Assembly (NCBI GenBank): GCA_933207985.1 | Contig: OW240915.1 | Span: forward strand, 260,445,891 to 260,509,890 | Length of the DNA stretch: 64,000 bases | Direction of reading: 5' to 3' | From: Pelobates cultripes | Taxonomy: Eukaryota > Chordata > Amphibia > Anura > Pelobatidae | Shown here: in pieces, positions 59,333 to 64,000 of the stretch | Layout of the letters: the number at the start of each line of letters is the position of its first letter | How positions within the stretch are numbered: position 1 is the stretch's first letter | Position numbers and translations under genes: made by a program | Notes under the pieces: generated by a model | Told to the model about the DNA's origin: nothing | Database searches by the model: none | What the model saw: the letters and a program-made list of their open reading frames with translations, nothing else

Positions 59333-59984
59333 CATGGGCGTCCGCAGGAATTGTAATGACATCCATGCTTAGTCCCTTTTTAACAGTGTCAGGAAGGGGA
59401 GGAGCATAGCCATTATCACATAAAGCCAGGGTGAATAGCATTTTCACAACTATGGTGTCAGGAATACATGTCAAGGAACATTCTGGTCACCATAACAACT
59501 TCATCTAAATGAAAATGCTATGATTGATTGACGTCAGGCATGGGTGCTACAGATTGGCTAGAGTGGTCAGTTGACACTCTAAGCCAATCGCTAGTTCCCG
59601 GTTCATAAAAATGTTTTACTTTTTTATGAATGGGGAGCTACTGATTGGCTTAGAGTGCCAGCTGACCGCTCTAGCCAATTAGCGACACCCCTCCCCAGCG
59701 GCCCTCTGTGCTTCTTGACACTCAGTAAATAAAAGTGAACACATTAACACTGATATCTTTTTACCTGGGGAGATGAGAAGGTCCAGAGTTTCCCTGCCAG
59801 GCCCAGGTACCAAAACCTTATGATAAGGTATCCAGAATAAAGTGTAGGGTTCACTTCACTTGTCCTTCTTGCTCCAATCTCCTTTTCTTCTCCTTCATTT
59901 GACACAGTCTTCTTTTTCTTCTGACACTGTCTTCTCTCCTCCCTGGCTCATTCTGCTCCTTTACATTTCTGCTACTTTCTGCTT

Positions 59985-60600
59985 ATTGTGCTCCCCCTTC
60001 TGCTCCTGTCTCTCTCTGATCTTTCATTGCTGTCCCTTTCTGCACATTGCTACCCTTTTCTGCTCCTTCTCCTACTTTACCTTTGTGCTCCTTCTGATTT
60101 TTTCTGCTCCTTTACCTTTGTGCTCCTTCTGTCCCTTTCTGCTCTTTGCAGACCCTTTCTGCACCTTGCTACCCTTTTCTGCTCCTTCTCCTACTTTACC
60201 TTTGTGCTCCTTCTGATTCTTTCTGCTCCTTTACCTTTGTGCTCCTTCTGTCCCTTCCTGCTCCTTGCTGCTATTTTAAGCTTCTTGCTGACCCTTCCTG
60301 CTTCTTCTACTTTACCTTTGTGCTGCTTGACCTTTCCTTCTCCTTGTTGACCCTTCCTGCACCTTGCAGACCCTTCCTTCTCCTTGTTGACCCTTCGTGC
60401 TCCTTGCAGACCCTTCCTGCTCCTTGCTGCCCCTTCCTGCTCATTTGTGTTCCTTTGTGCTACTTCTCCTACTTTACCTGTTGTGCTCCTTGCTGTCCCT
60501 TCCAGATCTTTGCTGCCCCTTTCTGCACATTTATATTCCTTCTCCTTTCTGCTCCTTCCTTCTCCTTTCTGCTCCTTCTCTTACTTTACCTCCCCCATCC
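59985..60600. repeat. CT-rich minisatellite 1
   Basis: Units based on CTGCTCCTTCTCCTACTTTA and CCTTTGTGCTCCTTCTG, with a higher-order period near 120 bp (compare 60061 and 60181). The Leu/Phe/Pro/Ser frames are artefacts. Confidence 0.92.
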
Positions 60601-60604
60601 CTTA

Positions 60605-61260
60605 CTTACCTGATTTATAGGCTGTCTCCCCCCCATCCCACACCTGATCTATGGGCTCTCTACCCCCCCCATCCCTCACTTACCTGATCTATAGGCTCTC
60701 TGCCCCCCCATGTATCACTTCCCTGATCTGTAGGCTACCTCTGCCTCCATGCCTCACTCTCATGATCTGTGTTACCCTGCCCCCCTATGCCCCATATGCT
60801 CACTTCCTGATCTGTAGGCTCTCTCTGCCCCCTGCCTCTCACTTCCCGAGGGTAGGCTCTTCTGCCCCCATATACCTCGCCATCTGTACGCTTATCTCCC
60901 CCCCTATGCCTCCCCCCTATATGCCTCACTTCTCTGATCTGTGGGCTATCTCTGCTCCCCCCCATATGCCTCACTTCCCTGATCTGTAGGCTATCTCTGC
61001 TCCCCATATGCCTCACTTCCCTGATCTGTAGGCTATCTTTGCTCCCCATATGCCTCACTTCCCTGATCTGTAGGCTATCTCTGCCTCCCCCCATGCCTCA
61101 CTTCCCTGATCTGTAGGCTATCTTTGCTCCCCATATGCCTCACTTCCTTGATCTGTAGGCTATCTCTGCCTCCCCCCATGCCTCACTTACCTGATCTGTA
61201 GGCTATCTCTGCCCCCCCTCCCCCCGCCATGCCTCACTTACCTGATCTGTAGGTTCTCTG
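60605..61260. repeat. Minisatellite 2, about 42-bp units
   Basis: Roughly 13-15 units containing CCTGATCTGTAGGCTATCTC and TGCCTCACTT. The last eight are the most regular. It adjoins minisatellite 1 without a gap. Confidence 0.93.
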
Positions 61261-61483
61261 GCTGTATGTGTTGCTCCCCTGCGGATTCAGTCAGGGAGAA
61301 TCAGGGATAAGATGCAGCTTCCTATTCCTGTCTCTCTCCATACACAGCGCCGGCTCCTACTGGCCGGTGCAGGTACTGCACTGTATTTTCAATCTCACAC
61401 GAAAATTAGCAGAACAAGCTGAAAAATGCAGGGGCAAGTGCCCCCCCCCCTTGCCCTCCTCTGTGGACGCCCATGTAAGTCAT

Positions 61484-62427
61484 GTCAGCAGATAATGATC
61501 ATAAAAAATATAATGTAAATATAAATATCAGTTAAGGACAGCGAGTATCTGAAATAATCAGACAACTATCAGCATGAGGAGGGCAGTTCATGTCTTCCTT
61601 TTCCACATTGTATGGTATTAAAGGGTTAATGGAGTGTTCAAACAATAAATAAGTGAATAAATCACTGTTAGGTAAATAATCCCCAAATGAAAACATGCAT
61701 GCATTTAGTTAGGCATTTATTCATTTAGGGTATATTTAAAAACAGATTGCAAAAACCTGCATTGCTCTTGTCTGCTGCTTTTGCCTTCTAACCCAACCCA
61801 GACTTTCTGTGGTTTTCCAATCATAGATTTTCAATTGCAGCTCAATGAGAAGTCTCTGCAAGGCAGGTGCTCTGGACAATTGCCTGTCTTTTGAGTTTAG
61901 CTACACTGAGCTAAACAAACCAGGAAGTAACAGGACCTGTTGTCTGATTAACAGCCAGGGGGTGAAAAAGTTGAAATTATAAAAGTGCCAATTTCTATTG
62001 AAATCTGAAATCCCAAACAATTCCGTAGTCGAACATAAAATTCGAGAGAAAAATGTCTCAGTACCTCAACAAAAACTCAGTACCTGAACAAATCAAGCGG
62101 CATTAACCTTGCTGGCACCTTCTTGGAACTTTATTGGTATGACGCATCGGCCACTAGCGCTATACAATGTGAACAGAACTCTATTCTGTCAGCAGACAGA
62201 GCTGACAGGTAAAGTGAAGTTACATTTTTATTTACATTGTGTTTAATGTTTTTCTTTATGAATTCTGCACATAAGGTATTATACACCTATATAATTTCTG
62301 TTAAAATGTGGTCTGGGATGGTTAATTTAATTTACATTAATTCTTATGGAAATTTTTTATTCGCTTTTCAAACAAATCGGATCTCAAACAGCTTTCTCAA
62401 ATGAATTAGGTTCAAGTATCGAGGAGT
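61484..62427. other. AT-rich interval, nothing recognised
   Basis: No coding similarity or terminal repeats. Confidence 0.4.
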
Positions 62428-62477
62428 TTGTGTGTGTGTGTGTGTGTGTGTATTTATATATATATATATATATATAT
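62428..62477. repeat. (GT)n(TA)n microsatellite
   Basis: About 12 GT units followed by 11 TA units. Confidence 0.95.
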
Positions 62478-62677
62478 GGTTTCTATATATATACTTACAC
62501 CGCTTAAATGGGCCCACTACACCCGTAGAGCATTCCAGTCAGCTGAATTGCTATTTGCCTGTGAAATTAGCACTTTTATATTTCAAAATAGAAACATGCT
62601 AACAGATGAAGCAGGAGATTGTGCCTACCTTCCAATATTGTCAGGAAGAACTACCCAAGCAGATGATCCTCTCCCCT

Positions 62678-62755
62678 TCATGTGTCCCAATCCCCCCTCC
62701 CTTCCATGTGTCCCAATTCCCCCTCCCTTCCATGTGTCACAGTCCCCCTTTTAAC
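62678..62755. repeat. Three 26-bp tandem repeats
   Basis: CATGTGTCCCAAT-CCCCCTCC units begin at 62679, 62705 and 62731. Confidence 0.85.
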
Positions 62756-63079
62756 CCTTGTGACACACTCCGCTCTCCCCTCCATATGTCTCTCTCTCCT
62801 ACTGTGCCTGTCGTCCTTGTGGTGTGACCTTTCTGCAGTCCGCAAGTAGAGGATCTCTAGTTTCCTCTACACGGAATGACAGGAAGTGCTTTAACATTCA
62901 TGGTTGTTTATTTTCAGCATATACTTCTGTTTATTTGAAACTTCAAACTCGACCAATGGTGGCAATGAAACATTAGAGAATGTCTATGTGAGGAGGGGAC
63001 ATCAAAATAGTTTATATTCAAGCAGTGAAAGGTAGACAAAAGCAAAATAAAACACATAAAAACTGTACAGTCAAATAGT

Positions 63080-63165
63080 AATCTTGAGTAACGCTTTTCG
63101 TCTGGTCCAGACTTCATTAGGAATATGTTGATCTCAAGGACCATTACCAAATATATAGCACAATG
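63080..63165 (-). ncRNA. Degraded hammerhead-like motif
   Basis: Minus strand: CTAATGA (one change from CUGANGA), hairpin GTCT-GGACC-AGAC, then GAAA and AGCGTTA. Flanking segments CTTGAG and GTAAT pair with CTCAAG and ATTAC, but 12 unpaired bases separate the 5' strand from the core. The change is at an invariant G, so it should be inactive if it is a hammerhead at all. Confidence 0.3.
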
Positions 63166-64000
63166 TAATGGGTTCATTAAATCCATCTGTTTGTGGCATG
63201 CGTTCCACAGTGAAACACTATGATCGCTTCCAGTCCATCCATTTGCTACTTACGCCTGACATCTGCCTTTGTGGATCATGCGTCGCATACATGAAGAGTC
63301 CCACTAAGAAGTGCAAAATGAACGAGGTTGTGCTTTTGCGTTCCACCTGGAAACCTAAATGAATTTAAAAATACACTAAAAGTAACAACCATACAAATAT
63401 TCACAATTTATAGGGATCGCCAGGATTATCTGTACCTTGTCTGCCAAAAGGACTAAGGGCAAACTAAAAAAGGACCTATTATATAAAAATATATGGAATA
63501 AAATTACAATAAAAATGAAAAATGGCCAAATTAAAATGAAAACGTGAATGAAAAATCTATTGTGTTTATAAATAAGATGTGTTTATACATCTCAGGTGGC
63601 TGAGGATTGAAGATACACATTAGCTAATTTACCCTAGTGGGAGAGACAAGATTTGAAGATCTCTGTCGTGTTCTAGCTGCCATTACAGAGACCAATGGAT
63701 CAATCATATCCATAATGGCAGCCAGGTCTCCACTGTGTGAGAGGTACAAAATTATCTAATAAGCATTATAGAGGATCATTTTATACTTTTCACACAAATA
63801 GTTTATCTCAGGCATTGTAACTGAAGTATAGCATATACTTCGCTAAGGACTATGAATATGGACCACCTACGTATTAACTTTCAATTTCATTTTAGCTCTC
63901 CTGGCCTGTTACAGAGGGAACCTGTGGCATTTGCACTTTTGGTTAGGGTATTATGACACAGAATATGTGCCAGTTCAGAAAAAAAAGATATTTACCTACT
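63166..64000. other. Right end of window, nothing recognised
   Basis: The plus-strand frame at 63168-63362 (including DICLCGSCVAYMKSP) is not recognised. It follows the ribozyme-like relic and may be non-coding repeat sequence. Confidence 0.35.

Larger units (their letters stand above)
59333..61475. mobile_element. hAT non-autonomous element with two internal minisatellites
   Basis: Ends CATGGGCGTCCGCAG and CTGTGGACGCCCATG are complementary at 14 of 15. They are flanked by the 8-bp duplication TAAGTCGT (59325-59332) and TAAGTCAT (61476-61483), 7 of 8 matching. At 2,143 bp it is large for a MITE; most of it is pyrimidine-rich tandem repeat. An imperfect long inverted repeat lies at about 59545-59695. 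No transposase motif. Confidence 0.85.

Noticed and set aside
59860..61094. Several overlapping Leu/Pro/Phe-rich frames on both strands
   Set aside because: They are translations of two CT-rich minisatellites inside a hAT element and have no protein-like conservation.
63168..63362. Frame with DICLCGSCVAYMKSP as a zinc-finger-like gene
   Set aside because: Only three cysteines without a recognised spacing; the surrounding sequence is ribozyme-like repeat DNA.

Overview
This window looks like non-coding DNA from a vertebrate, most probably a frog or toad. The evidence is the transposon mix: a sushi-type chromovirus, Penelope-like elements (PLEs) with GIY-YIG endonuclease, CR1/L2/L1 LINE relics, TTAA-target MITEs and hAT MITEs, in AT-rich, microsatellite-rich DNA. 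No host gene, rRNA, tRNA or CRISPR array was recognised. One short coding-like stretch near 45.5 kb is left open. Species assignment is inference.

Left part (0-8 kb). A nearly full-length Ty3/gypsy chromovirus occupies 356-5890. Its LTRs differ by two substitutions and a 4-bp TG indel, and it is flanked by the duplication CATAT. The sequence shows gag, a GGGAAAC slippery site in register for a -1 shift, a protease with the catalytic Asp changed to Asn, a one-base frame break, then RT, RNase H, integrase and chromodomain. The primer site matches the predicted 5' end of the element's own RNA, so self-priming of the Tf1/sushi kind is likely. It is followed by a 124-bp-period array of nested palindromes (5943-6415) and a TA-flanked DNA transposon (6792-7673).

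Middle-left (8-30 kb). Here lie a GATA microsatellite, a hAT-like element swollen by a CA repeat, and an L2 LINE fragment. A foldback element (15833-18070) carries a solo LTR (16043-17287); its opposite arm preserves the pre-insertion site. A second probable solo LTR (20481-21250), CR1 and L1 relics, and TTAA MITEs follow.

Middle-right (30-44 kb). A PLE is flanked by roughly 0.6-0.7 kb inverted arms and outer direct repeats (30157-33890), and a second decayed PLE ORF lies at 40865-42757. Between and after them are a retrozyme-like unit (37644-38058, 1.27 copies of a 327-bp unit with a 14-bp target duplication and a hammerhead motif on the minus strand) and another hammerhead-like motif (43516-43562). 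Together with similar motifs at 17.7 kb and 63.1 kb, this suggests a family of PLEs and PLE-dependent ribozyme elements.

Right part (44-64 kb). Three more hAT-type elements occur, two with 8-bp target duplications and expanded internal satellites. There is also a minus-strand gypsy pol relic, several TTAA MITEs including one with a 57-bp hairpin, and unannotatable AT-rich DNA.
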